16,120 nt of DNA from JBEKZQ01 sp049509675 (GCA_049509675.1 JBEKZQ010000166.1:1-16120); one strand, 5' to 3'. Positions 1 through 7,023 are shown, numbered from the stretch's first letter. The notes: generated from the sequence alone by a model not told the origin. Made by a program: numbers and translations.

Positions 1-16
1 GGGTCTGTCCATTTCG

Positions 17-138
17 ACATTACCGGTTGGGTGCCACGACCAACCTCCGGTCGGTGCCCGGCTTGCCCAGCAGTGCTGGAAACACGGTTGGACAAGCCAA
101 CCGTGGCACCCCTAAACTCAAGTTGGACAGACCACTAC
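17..138 (-). repeat. 122-bp repeat, left copy (inverted relative to 12269-12390)
   Basis: The reverse complement matches 12269-12390 over all 122 bases with one difference (base 112 against base 12295). The match stops abruptly at both ends. The unit has internal symmetry: a 9-bp stem (cacggttgg/ccaaccgtg) around a 5-base loop, a cagcagtgctg palindrome, and gggtgccacg near one end matching cgtggcaccc further in. It looks like a folded, dispersed intergenic repeat (REP- or MITE-like). No transposase is nearby. Bases 1-16 just outside carry a gggtctgtccatt motif that recurs near 4419. Confidence 0.9.
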
Positions 139-195
139 GGTCGCCCTGCGTTTCGCGCCGCCTCCCGCCGTCTTAACGTGTGTTGTCTCGGGGGG

Positions 196-224
196 TTGAC
201 TCAGTGATGGGGCACAGTTAGCAT
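196..224 (+). promoter_or_regulatory. Candidate sigma70-type promoter for the ferredoxin gene
   Basis: TTGACT (196-201) and TAGCAT (219-224) are separated by exactly 17 bases, about 100 bases upstream of the ferredoxin start. This is the best promoter-like pair in the gap. It is inferred from consensus only. Confidence 0.45.
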
Positions 225-321
225 TGGGGACGCATTTGCGTCGTGGTCGAGAATTGAAGTGCTTTTGGAGCAAGCACTTGGAATCATCGGCAGTCCCCCC
301 AGCCGCAGAAGGAGATCCTTC

Positions 322-594
322 ATGCCCCATGTCGTTTGTGAACCCTGCTATGGCTGCAAATATACCGACTGTGCCCCAGTTTGCCCGGTCGAGGCCTTTC
401 GGGAAGGCGACATGATGCTATACATCGATCCCGAGGCATGCATCGACTGCGAGGCCTGCGTCTCGGTCTGTCCGGTCGAGGCGATCTTCAGCGAGGACCA
501 GGTTCCCGAAAAGTGGCAAAGCTACATCGAGATCAACGCCCAGGAGTCGCCCAGGCTGCCGATGATCAATCAGCAGAAAAAGCCGCTGAAGTAG
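322..594 (+). CDS. fdxA: 7Fe ferredoxin ([3Fe-4S][4Fe-4S], FdxA type)
   Basis: Small soluble electron carrier of 90 residues. The first cysteine set is C9-x2-C12-x4-C17-x3-C21-P and the second is C40-x2-C43-x2-C46-x3-C50-P. By analogy with Azotobacter ferredoxin I, C9, C17 and C50 would bind the 3Fe cluster, and C21, C40, C43 and C46 the 4Fe cluster, leaving C12 free. The stretches KYTDC and AIFSEDQVP are typical of this family. The frame is open back to an ATG at 259, but the ATG at 322 is chosen because AAGGAG (309-314) lies 7 bases before it and the family N-terminus begins here. The gene is monocistronic and converges on the HNH gene. Its redox partner cannot be told from this context. 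Confidence 0.93.
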   Translation: MPHVVCEPCYGCKYTDCAPVCPVEAFREGDMMLYIDPEACIDCEACVSVCPVEAIFSEDQVPEKWQSYIEINAQESPRLPMINQQKKPLK

Positions 595-605
595 AAGGGA
601 TGCAG

Positions 606-693
606 AAGGGATTAGGGATTAGGGATTAGCAAATTAGGGATTAGACTCCGGCCCTCCATCCGCTTGCGGCTAATCCCTAATCCCCAATCCCTT
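606..693. terminator. Long GGGATTA-repeat hairpin between convergent genes
   Basis: The left arm 606-629 holds three GGGATTA units. It is complementary to 670-693 at 23 of 24 positions, with a 40-base loop. It fills the gap between the ferredoxin stop (594) and the HNH stop (703). It could end transcription from both sides, although there is no clean U-tract. Four G-tracts at 608, 615, 622 and 637 could also form a G-quadruplex on the plus strand. Confidence 0.55.
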
Positions 694-702
694 CCTCCCC
701 CC

Positions 703-1425
703 TCAGTCCCGCGTGCCGATATCCCAATACACGGCGTCCAGCCAGGTCCGCCAGCTTTCATACTTTGGATTGCCCAACTTCAGGAGCAAGAGCGGATTGC
801 GCTGCGGCTTGGCCGGCCGGTGGACCAAGGTCATTTTGGCCTCATGCGGCGTGCGGCCGCCCTTCTTCACGTTGCACGCCAGACATGCGCACACGATGTT
901 CTCCCAGGTCGTGCCGCCCCCGCGACTACGGGGAATCACGTGGTCCAGGCTCAACTGGTGGATGGGAAAATGCCGGCCGCAATACTGACATGAATGTCCG
1001 TCCCGGGCCAACACGTTGCGGCGGTTCAGGTGCAAATGCTGCCGCGGCAGTCGATCGAAGACCAGCAGGCGGATGACTCGCGGAACCTGGATCTCGAAAT
1101 TCACCGCCCGGATCCAGTCGTCCTGCGGTTGCTTGAAACGGGACCGCTGGCGGCTGACCTCGCGCCACGAATCGAAGGTGTAGTTGACAAACATTCCCTC
1201 TTCGCAATGGACCACCTCGGCCAGTTCCCGGCAGAGCAAGGCGAAGGCGCGGCGGACGCCGATCACGTGGACCGCCATGTACAGCCGATTGAGCACCAGA
1301 ACGCTGCTTTGCAAGGCGGATGAGGGCGCATTGCGCGCGGGGGCCCCATCGCGCGCGGCGCCGGCAACCTTTCGCGGGCCGTGCGCCCGGGCGAATCGAT
1401 GATTGGCCGCGTGGACATGGGGCAT
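703..1425 (-). CDS. HNH endonuclease family protein
   Basis: From the ATG at 1425 the protein is 240 residues. The C-terminal part is an HNH nuclease fold with zinc-knuckle cysteines C146-x2-C149 and C181-x2-C184, the DHV core (D161, H162), a GGGTTWEN stretch (N176) and N185. The N-terminal domain, from about residue 38 (LQSSVLVLNRLYMAV), looks like the start of the conserved protein. Residues 1-37 are low-complexity and may not be translated. The start is therefore uncertain: the ATG at 1425 lacks a good ribosome site, and a TTG at 1314 would give 203 residues that begin at the conserved part. Proteins of this layout are common stand-alone genes in planctomycetes (from memory). Their role is unknown; DNA cleavage or repair is inferred from the HNH motif only. 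Confidence 0.8.
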   Translation of the reverse strand: MPHVHAANHRFARAHGPRKVAGAARDGAPARNAPSSALQSSVLVLNRLYMAVHVIGVRRAFALLCRELAEVVHCEEGMFVNYTFDSWREVSRQRSRFKQPQDDWIRAVNFEIQVPRVIRLLVFDRLPRQHLHLNRRNVLARDGHSCQYCGRHFPIHQLSLDHVIPRSRGGGTTWENIVCACLACNVKKGGRTPHEAKMTLVHRPAKPQRNPLLLLKLGNPKYESWRTWLDAVYWDIGTRD

Positions 1426-1824
1426 GGGGGGAAACCCTCGGCTTTGCTCAGGCATTGGCATTGCCCAAGCGTCGGAAAACTTGCCCTTCGACAAGCCCAT
1501 TGTATCCGATCTATCGCAAGCGTGCCATACACGCGTCAAAGCAGAGTGCGGAGGCTGCCTTGCTACTTGCCCTGGGGGGGGATCACTGCCGCATTTTTTG
1601 CACCTTCTGCTAACAATAACAATACGCCAATACAAGAAGATTTTTCGCTAAGAAGGCTTGCCACGACTCCGAGTCAGGCATTAGGATGGGGCTAGCACGC
1701 TTTACCGTGAACGGTTTGTAATGATACGATCCGTTCGCTATTGTCGCGGTTGGGATCATTTCAAACCGCGCAACGTATATGAGGATCGGTCCACGCCGAA
1801 AGGTCCCATTCAGGAGCGCCCGCG
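1426..1824. other. Non-coding gap upstream of two divergent genes
   Basis: The reading frame of the HNH gene stays open to 1635, but the translation there is not protein-like and is rich in Pro, Arg and Ser. The gap holds a G-tract near 1574 and an AT-richer stretch at 1610-1650. An inverted-repeat region at 1712-1770 is listed separately. No RNA gene was recognised. Confidence 0.5.
1701..1770 (+). promoter_or_regulatory. Inverted repeat and weak promoter before the CxxC protein/leuB pair
   Basis: cggtttgtaatgat (1712-1725) is the inverted copy of atcatttcaaaccg (1755-1768) with one mismatch. An alternative hairpin pairs cgcggtt (1745-1751) with aaccgcg (1764-1770). TTTACC (1701-1706) and TACGAT (1725-1730), 18 bases apart, form a weak promoter overlapping the left arm. 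The arrangement would suit a repressor site or a leader with two alternative folds. This is inference from symmetry. Confidence 0.3.
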
Positions 1825-2133
1825 ATGATTCGATACTCTTGTGATCTGTGCAAGCGCGACTTGGATTCCGAGCATGATCTCCGTTACGTGGTGAAGATGG
1901 AAGTTTTTGCCGCCTGCGATCCGATGGCCGGCGGCGCCGACGCCGACGACCGCGACCATCTGGATGAAATCCAGGATATTCTCGAACGTCTGGAGGACGC
2001 CGAGGACGATCAGATCGGCGAGGACGTCTATCAGCAGTTGCGATTCGATCTCTGTCCGGAGTGCCGCAAGAAGTTCGTGAAGAATCCGTTGGGCCGCGAA
2101 ACGGCCATTGCCGTCGGCTTCAGCAAGAATTAG
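1825..2133 (+). CDS. Small CxxC...CPEC zinc-ribbon-like protein, unknown function
   Basis: 102-residue cytoplasmic protein with two cysteine pairs, C6-x2-C9 near the N-terminus and C77-P-E-C80 near the C-terminus. Together they could hold one zinc ion in a zinc-ribbon fold. Between them is a strongly acidic helical stretch (about residues 38-68, many Asp and Glu), and the C-terminus is basic then hydrophobic. The start is supported by AGGAG (1812-1816), 8 bases before the ATG. The leuB-like gene starts 33 bases downstream on the same strand, so the two are probably co-transcribed. I recall similar small proteins in planctomycetes but no assigned function. Zinc binding is inferred, not shown. 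Confidence 0.8.
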   Translation: MIRYSCDLCKRDLDSEHDLRYVVKMEVFAACDPMAGGADADDRDHLDEIQDILERLEDAEDDQIGEDVYQQLRFDLCPECRKKFVKNPLGRETAIAVGFSKN

Positions 2134-2166
2134 CCACCACTCCAACCGGGTGCAGGGAATCGAACC

Positions 2167-3240
2167 GTGAGCACGAGCGACACTCTCAAGATTGCAACCA
2201 TCGGCGGCGACGGTACGGGGCCGGAAGTCACGGCCGAGGCGGTGAAGGTCTTCAAGGCCGTGGCCGCCCTGGAACACATTCGCTACGAGATCCGGGACTT
2301 CGACCTGGGCGGCGAGCGCTACCTGCGCAGCGGCGAGATATTGCCCCCCGGCGCGTTCGACGAGCTGCGAACCTGCAAGGCCATCCTGCTGGGCGCCGTG
2401 GGACATCCCGACGTGGCCCCGGGCATTTTGGAAAAGGGCCTGCTCCTGGAACTCCGCTTCCGCTTCGACCAGTACATCAACCTCCGGCCGGTGAAGCTCT
2501 TCCCCGGCGTGGAGACGCCGCTGGCCGGCCGCGGCCCCGACGACATCGATTTCGTCGTGGTCCGCGAGAACACCGAGGACATGTACTGCGGCGTGGGCGG
2601 GTTCCTCAAGAAGGGCACGCCCGACGAGGTCGCCTTGCAAACGGCCATCTACACCCGCAAAGGCTGCGAGCGCTGCATCCGCTGGGCCTTCGACTTCACC
2701 CGCCGCCGCAACAGCAGGAAGAAACAGCTCACGCTGGTGGCCAAGACGAACGTGCTGACCTACGGCCACGATCTGTGGTGGCGCACCTTCCAGGACGTGG
2801 CCCGCGAGTACACGGACATCAAGGCCGACTACAACCACGTCGACGCCTGCTGCATGTGGATGGTCAAGAATCCGGAATACTTCGACGTGATCGTGACCAC
2901 GAACATGTTCGGCGACATCATCACCGACCTGGCGGGCATCCTGCAAGGGGGCATGGGCGTAGCGGCCGGCGGGAACATCAATCCCGAACCCGGCGGGACC
3001 AGCATGTTCGAGCCGATGGGCGGCAGCGCCCCGAAGTACACCGGCAAGAACGTCATCAATCCCATCGCCGCCATCAGCGCCTGCAGCATGCTTCTGGAGC
3101 ACAGCGGCTATCCCCAGGCGGCGGCCCGCGTGATGAAGGCCATCCAGAAGGTCACCGGCACGAAAATGAAGAGCCAGGCCGCCGGCCGCATGGGCTATAG
3201 CACCACCCAGGTCGGCGACCTGGTGTGCGCGGAACTGTAA
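2167..3240 (+). CDS. leuB: Isocitrate/isopropylmalate dehydrogenase family protein, probably 3-isopropylmalate dehydrogenase
   Basis: 357 residues, the usual length for NAD-dependent 3-isopropylmalate dehydrogenase, which performs oxidative decarboxylation in leucine synthesis. Visible features are GGDGTGPEV at the N-terminus, substrate arginines R97, R107 and R133 (in VRENTED), catalytic Y140 and K193 (VAKTN), and metal-binding D226, D250 and D254 (FGDIITD). The NAD loop reads FEPMGGSAPKYTGKN, with Gly in place of the usual His of HGSAP. The segment DQYINLRPVKLFPGV also recalls tartrate dehydrogenase, so the exact substrate is not certain from sequence alone. The start is GTG; the ribosome site (agggaa) is weak, but no later start keeps the nucleotide-binding N-terminus. 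No other leucine genes are in the window. It converges on the hydrolase gene with only 5 bases between stops. Confidence 0.85.
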   Translation: MSTSDTLKIATIGGDGTGPEVTAEAVKVFKAVAALEHIRYEIRDFDLGGERYLRSGEILPPGAFDELRTCKAILLGAVGHPDVAPGILEKGLLLELRFRFDQYINLRPVKLFPGVETPLAGRGPDDIDFVVVRENTEDMYCGVGGFLKKGTPDEVALQTAIYTRKGCERCIRWAFDFTRRRNSRKKQLTLVAKTNVLTYGHDLWWRTFQDVAREYTDIKADYNHVDACCMWMVKNPEYFDVIVTTNMFGDIITDLAGILQGGMGVAAGGNINPEPGGTSMFEPMGGSAPKYTGKNVINPIAAISACSMLLEHSGYPQAAARVMKAIQKVTGTKMKSQAAGRMGYSTTQVGDLVCAEL

Positions 3241-3245
3241 GCCCA

Positions 3246-4052
3246 TCATCCCTGGAACTGGAAGTTGCGGCTCTGGTTGAAGAAGGCCAGCGGATTGTCG
3301 TACACCACGCGCTTCAGCAACGACTCGTCGTGCCCGCGACGGCGCATCACGAAGATGAACTGCACCACGGCCAGCGGGTCGGAGGGACCCCAATCGGCCG
3401 AAGAGTTGATCAGGATCCGCTCCGGGCCATAGATTTCGACCATGTCGGCGGCCCGCTCCGGCGTACACTTGGTGGTTGGATACAACGTCAGGCCGGCCCA
3501 ATAGCCCTCGTCCAGCACCATGCGGATGGTGTGCTCTTCGCAATGGTCGATGCATACCCGGCTGCGGTCCACGCGGCGGTCGGCACGCAGCAGGTCGAGG
3601 ATGATCCGCGTGCCCCGGTATTTGTCTTCCAGGTGCGGCGTGTGGAACAGCAACTGTTCGTCGCGCTGCATCGCCAACTCGATCAGTTCGACGAGCGTGG
3701 CGATCTCGTTGCGGGTATTCTTGTGCAAGCCGACCTCGCCGATGCCCAGCACGCCGTGCCGGTCGAGGAACTCGCCCAGCAGGGCGATGACCTCGCGGGC
3801 GAAGCTGGTGTTCTCGGCCTCCTTGGCGTTGATGCCCAGCCAGCAATAGTGGCGGATGCCGTAGTTGGCGGCCCGCTTGGGCTCCCACTCGCAAAGCTGC
3901 CGGAAGTAATCGCGGAAGCTGACCGGACTGCTGCGATCGAAACCCATCCAGAAGGCGGGCTCGCCCACGGCGACGCAGCCTGCCCGGGCCAGGGCCGCCA
4001 GGTCGTCGGTCGTGCGCGAGGCCATGTGAATGTGCGGGTCGAAGAAGTGCAT
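3246..4052 (-). CDS. TatD-like metal-dependent hydrolase, EboB type
   Basis: 268-residue amidohydrolase-fold protein. Likely metal ligands are H7 and H9 (DPHIHM), E106 (GIGEVGLH), H137 or H140 (FHTPH), H170 (IDHCEE) and D220 (SSADWG). The stretches SRTTDD, EPAFW, NAKEA and the final NP-AF resemble, from memory, the TatD-family hydrolase of the ebo clusters found in Bacteroidetes, cyanobacteria and some algae. Those clusters are tied to transport of secondary metabolites such as scytonemin precursors. No other ebo gene is visible here. The start at 4052 (MHFFDPHIHM) is chosen on family grounds. An in-frame ATG at 4073 would overlap the upstream gene's stop by 14 bases. The gene is co-directional and probably translationally coupled with the small gene upstream. 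The substrate is unknown. Confidence 0.82.
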   Translation of the reverse strand: MHFFDPHIHMASRTTDDLAALARAGCVAVGEPAFWMGFDRSSPVSFRDYFRQLCEWEPKRAANYGIRHYCWLGINAKEAENTSFAREVIALLGEFLDRHGVLGIGEVGLHKNTRNEIATLVELIELAMQRDEQLLFHTPHLEDKYRGTRIILDLLRADRRVDRSRVCIDHCEEHTIRMVLDEGYWAGLTLYPTTKCTPERAADMVEIYGPERILINSSADWGPSDPLAVVQFIFVMRRRGHDESLLKRVVYDNPLAFFNQSRNFQFQG

Positions 4053-4059
4053 GGCGGTG

Positions 4060-4281
4060 TCACTTGTCCTCATAGGGAAGCGAAAAGACCATTTGGATCT
4101 GCTCGGCGCGATCGGGTCCGTCGGTGGCGAGAACCTGCAAACTGCGGCGGATTTGCGTCAGCCGGGCGTCGCTTGGCGCAGGACCTGCGGTGCGGCCGAT
4201 GCGGTCCAGGGCGGCGGCCAGGTCGATCAGCCGCGCGCGGACGGTGAGAAACTCGCGGTCCAGAACTTGTGTGGCGGTCAT
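4060..4281 (-). CDS. Small helical hypothetical protein upstream of the hydrolase
   Basis: 73 residues from the ATG at 4281 (MTATQVLDREFL); an in-frame ATG at 4299 would add six residues. The sequence alternates hydrophobic and charged residues as in two amphipathic helices (about residues 5-30 and 40-65). It has no cysteines, signal peptide or membrane segment. It ends just before the start of the EboB-like hydrolase, which suggests a two-gene operon and perhaps a partner role. I recall similar short proteins in planctomycetes but no function. No clear ribosome site is visible before either start; the upstream DNA is a short AT-rich repeat (cagattt). Confidence 0.6.
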   Translation of the reverse strand: MTATQVLDREFLTVRARLIDLAAALDRIGRTAGPAPSDARLTQIRRSLQVLATDGPDRAEQIQMVFSLPYEDK

Positions 4282-4289
4282 GGGAATTA

Positions 4290-4323
4290 CAGATTTCAAA
4301 TCTCAGATTTCAGATTTCAGATA
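4290..4323. repeat. Short cagatttca-type direct repeats
   Basis: The unit cagattt(ca) occurs four times in about 34 bases, with one inverted-like variant (aaatct). The stretch is AT-rich in an otherwise GC-rich window and lies just upstream of the small helical gene. Confidence 0.7.
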
Positions 4324-4418
4324 TTGGACCGGGATTCTCAGCCCAAGTACTCGATTTTGACGCGCCGCGCCCACAAATGCAAGGCGGGCGGACGCAAACG
4401 CGGGAGAACGGCACAGTC

Positions 4419-4493
4419 GGGGTCTGGTCCATTTTTCGGCTGATAGGCACGGCCACCGGACTGGACCTGGACCGAAAACATGGAGCTGACCCC
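4419..4493. repeat. Imperfect inverted repeat of the GGGGTCTGGTCCAT type
   Basis: ggggtctggtccatttttcgg (4419-4439) pairs with the reverse complement of 4472-4493 (ggggtcagctccatgttttcgg) at most positions, around a 32-base loop. A related motif, gggtctgtccattt, opens the window at base 1 next to the left 122-bp repeat, so this looks like a dispersed small element. Confidence 0.55.
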
Positions 4494-4525
4494 CTTGCGT
4501 CACACTCCCTCGCTGGCGCGTCGGG

Positions 4526-4707
4526 CTAGCCCGGATTATTCATGTAGGGTGGGTCAAGGTCGCGCAACATCATGGTGGGGCTCGCAAACCGACGAAACTC
4601 TGCTGCGCACCCGGTAAACGAATAAGACCGGCGGCAAGCGACCGAAGCCCCACCAGTACAACGGTTTGCTCGACCCACCCTACATGTTTATGAATAATCC
4701 GGGCTAG
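4526..4707. mobile_element. MITE-like 182-bp palindromic element, no transposase
   Basis: The ends are perfect 17-bp inverted repeats (4526-4542 and 4691-4707, ctagcccggattattca). Inside them a second inverted pair, atgtagggtgggtc, is offset by a few bases. Inner pairs tggtggggct (4573-4582)/agccccacca (4646-4655) and gcaaaccg/cggtttgc continue the fold. The element has no coding capacity and no obvious target duplication. It would fold into a long branched hairpin and is most simply a non-autonomous element moved in trans. Confidence 0.65.
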
Positions 4708-4804
4708 TGTCGTGCTCGCCACCCCCACAAGCAGGGGAAGTCACGCGCCGTCTGTCAACTGTTGCCGCGCTATGTGCCGATAGAGACTACGGGGTATTGT
4801 TTCC

Positions 4805-4810
4805 AGGAGG
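4805..4810 (+). promoter_or_regulatory. Ribosome binding site that fixes the GTG start of the HEAT protein
   Basis: A full AGGAGG lies 11 bases before GTG 4822. The reading frame is also open to a TTG at 4762, but this site makes the GTG the better start. Confidence 0.7.
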
Positions 4811-4821
4811 GGACCGCCGCC

Positions 4822-6429
4822 GTGAGTCGGGGCTTGGCTGCGACACTCGATTTCTTGACCAAGACGGAAAATGAAGCCGCGGCCCGGGTCTTGGTCGCGG
4901 CCCTGGACTGCCCTGTGCCCGCCGTCCAGGAAGGGGCGCTGAGCACCCTGCTGCAGCGCCGCACGCTCAGCGGCGGCCGCGACATCCTCCGCCGCATGCC
5001 GGGCATGAAAGAGCCCTGGAAAGCCATCATTCGCCTGCATCCGGGCCGCCTCACGCACATCCTCCGCGACGCCCTGCTGGCAGACGACCAGCCGATGTGC
5101 AACAACGCCTGCCTGGCGGCCGTGGCGTTCCACGAGTACGACCTGATCCCCACGCTACTGACCGCCCTGGACGATCCCCATGCCCCCAATGGCGAGACGG
5201 CGGTTCGCACCTTGATCGAACTGGTCGGGCTGCTCTACGAGGAATTGGCCGGCCCGCGCAACGCCGCCAACCGCCGCGATCCGCAACTGATCCGCCGGCA
5301 CGCGGTCAGCCGCCTGGAGTTGTCGGTGCAGCGTTTCGCAAAACACAAGCGGCGCGAGGCGGTCGAATGCTTCCTGCTGCTGGTGGGCCGCGAAAACGTG
5401 ACCCTCAAGCAGATCCTGCAGAATCCCTATCATGCGGCCTATGCCGCCGTGGTCGACGTGCTCGCCAAAAGTCTCCATGGCGGAGTCATCCGTTTGCTGT
5501 TGAGCTATCTCGACGATCCGCACGTGCCCGCGGCCGCCCTGTCGGTCATTGCCAACCGCATCGACCTGAAGTTCGTGCAGTACCTGCTGCGCAAGATCGG
5601 CCGCGAGCCGTCGCCTGCCGTGGCGCAGAACCTGAAGCGGATGGAAAACATCCCCTGGCTCCGCAGCGGACATCCGTTGCTGGAACAACTCGACGATGCC
5701 GGCCAGCACGCCGCGGTGCGGTTGATAATGGCCTCCGGCATGCCGCGCGCCCTGGCCTTTGCCGCGCTGGAGCAACTGCTCGTGGCAGGCAAGCCGGCCG
5801 GGCGGCGGGAAGCAGCCCGGGCCCTGGCCGAGTTCAGCGGCACGGAGGCCAACGCCCTGGCCATGAAGGCCCTGGGCGACGCCGATCCGCAGGTGCAGGC
5901 GAACGTCATCGTCCAGCTTCGGCATCGCGGCATTCCGGGCATCCTGCCGCGCCTGCTGGAACAAATCAACAGCCCCCACGAGGTCGTGCGCCGTGCCGCG
6001 CGGGAAAGCCTGGGCGAGTTCAGCTTCAAACGCTTCCTGGCGTCCTTCGACGGCCTGGACGAGGAGATCCGTCGCAACACGGCCGCCCTGGTGCGGAAGA
6101 TCGACCCCCAGAGCCTGCCGCTGTTGCAGGAGGAAATGCGCTCTCCGGCGCGTACCCGGCGGCTGCGGGCCGTGAGCATCGCCAGGGCCATGGCCGCCGA
6201 ACACGTTCTGGAGGACTCGCTCCTCGGGCTGCTGGAAGACGAAGACCACATGGTGCGGGTCGAAGCGGCCACGGCCTTGGCGCGATCGGCTACGCCCAAT
6301 AGCCGCGAGGCGCTGAAGGTGGCCTGCCGCGACTCCAGTGAGATGGTTCGCCAGGCCGCCCAGCGAAGCCTCGACGAACAAGCACAATTCAACCAGGGAC
6401 GCGAATACTTGTTCGATCCGCGCGACTAA
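4822..6429 (+). CDS. HEAT-repeat (alpha-solenoid) protein
   Basis: 535 residues starting at GTG. The whole length is a series of paired helices of about 30-40 residues. The clearest HEAT-type repeats lie in the C-terminal half, with phrases such as GRREAARALAEF, DPQVQANVIVQLRHRG, HEVVRRAARESLGEF and HMVRVEAATALARSA, each preceded by LL..L or A.KAL. There is no signal peptide, membrane helix or catalytic motif. Such solenoids are scaffolds for protein contacts. The next gene starts 29 bases downstream and encodes a one-helix membrane protein, so this may be a cytoplasmic scaffold docked by a membrane partner (inference). Composition is Ala-, Leu- and Arg-rich as in its neighbours. The specific function is unknown. 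Confidence 0.88.
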   Translation: MSRGLAATLDFLTKTENEAAARVLVAALDCPVPAVQEGALSTLLQRRTLSGGRDILRRMPGMKEPWKAIIRLHPGRLTHILRDALLADDQPMCNNACLAAVAFHEYDLIPTLLTALDDPHAPNGETAVRTLIELVGLLYEELAGPRNAANRRDPQLIRRHAVSRLELSVQRFAKHKRREAVECFLLLVGRENVTLKQILQNPYHAAYAAVVDVLAKSLHGGVIRLLLSYLDDPHVPAAALSVIANRIDLKFVQYLLRKIGREPSPAVAQNLKRMENIPWLRSGHPLLEQLDDAGQHAAVRLIMASGMPRALAFAALEQLLVAGKPAGRREAARALAEFSGTEANALAMKALGDADPQVQANVIVQLRHRGIPGILPRLLEQINSPHEVVRRAARESLGEFSFKRFLASFDGLDEEIRRNTAALVRKIDPQSLPLLQEEMRSPARTRRLRAVSIARAMAAEHVLEDSLLGLLEDEDHMVRVEAATALARSATPNSREALKVACRDSSEMVRQAAQRSLDEQAQFNQGREYLFDPRD

Positions 6430-6458
6430 CTCATGGCCACGATCCCTACGCGACGCCG

Positions 6459-7019
6459 ATGAACCAATTGCTGCACGAGGGCCTGCTGCTGGCAGAGCGG
6501 AGTCGCCTGGACAACCTGAGCGGCACGTTCCGCCAGCGCGCCGCCGGCGCCCGACACGATGAAGTCTTCTCCGGCCTGTTGATCCTGGCCGGCATTATCG
6601 TGGCCATTTGGCTTCTCTCCCGGCTGCTGGCCTATCAAAAGCGACGCCGCACCGTCAATAGCCCGCGGAAACTGTTCCTTGCCCTGTGCCGCATCCACGC
6701 CTTGCCCTGGTCCGATCGCTGGCTGTTGTGGCGGCTTGCCAAGTCGCGGCGACTGGCGGATCCCGCCCGCGTGTTTCTCGAGCCGACCTTGTACGATCAG
6801 CTTGGGCTGGATCGGAGTTGGGCCGTACAATGGCCTCGGCTGGACGCGCTGCGGAGCGAATTGTTCTTCCAGCCGCCCAGCGAAGAGAAGAGTCCGCCGC
6901 GGTCGGCGAAGCCCGGCCAGGGTCTGCCGCCGGTAACGCCGTTGCTGCCGCCGGCGCCCAGTCCGATGTTGGACATTCCGCCCTGGGTGCCCTTGCAAGA
7001 AGCCGCCACGCGGGGGTAG
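6459..7019 (+). CDS. Single-pass membrane protein of unknown function
   Basis: 186 residues. Residues 1-35 are a short polar and charged head. Residues 36-57 form one strong transmembrane helix (FSGLLILAGIIVAIWLLSRLLA), flanked by a positive patch (QKRRR). This predicts the larger C-terminal part is cytoplasmic. Residues 66-110 are a compact conserved-looking segment (KLFLALC, WSDRWLLWRLA, DPARVFLEP). The last 45 residues are Pro-rich and probably disordered. The gene follows the HEAT-repeat gene after 29 bases, so an operon is likely. The ATG is the only sensible start, but no clear ribosome site precedes it. I recall similar proteins next to HEAT genes in planctomycetes without a known role. 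Confidence 0.75.
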   Translation: MNQLLHEGLLLAERSRLDNLSGTFRQRAAGARHDEVFSGLLILAGIIVAIWLLSRLLAYQKRRRTVNSPRKLFLALCRIHALPWSDRWLLWRLAKSRRLADPARVFLEPTLYDQLGLDRSWAVQWPRLDALRSELFFQPPSEEKSPPRSAKPGQGLPPVTPLLPPAPSPMLDIPPWVPLQEAATRG

Positions 7020-7023
7020 CGGA

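Larger units (their letters stand above)
4282..4821. other. 540-bp intergenic region made largely of repeats
   Basis: No convincing gene lies here. From left to right it holds the cagattt repeats, an imperfect inverted repeat of the ggggtctggtccat type (4419-4439 with 4472-4493), and a 182-bp palindromic element (4526-4707). A short leader before the HEAT-repeat gene follows. I could not pick out a convincing promoter for the HEAT gene. Confidence 0.6.

Noticed and set aside
1810..3894. 694-codon open frame on the minus strand
   Set aside because: It runs antisense through the CxxC protein, the leuB-like gene and part of the hydrolase. Its composition (Ala, Gly, Arg, His) is that of a GC-rich shadow frame with no domain.
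3225..4247. 340-codon open frame on the plus strand
   Set aside because: It is antisense to the EboB-like hydrolase, whose metal-binding motifs show that the minus strand is the coding one.
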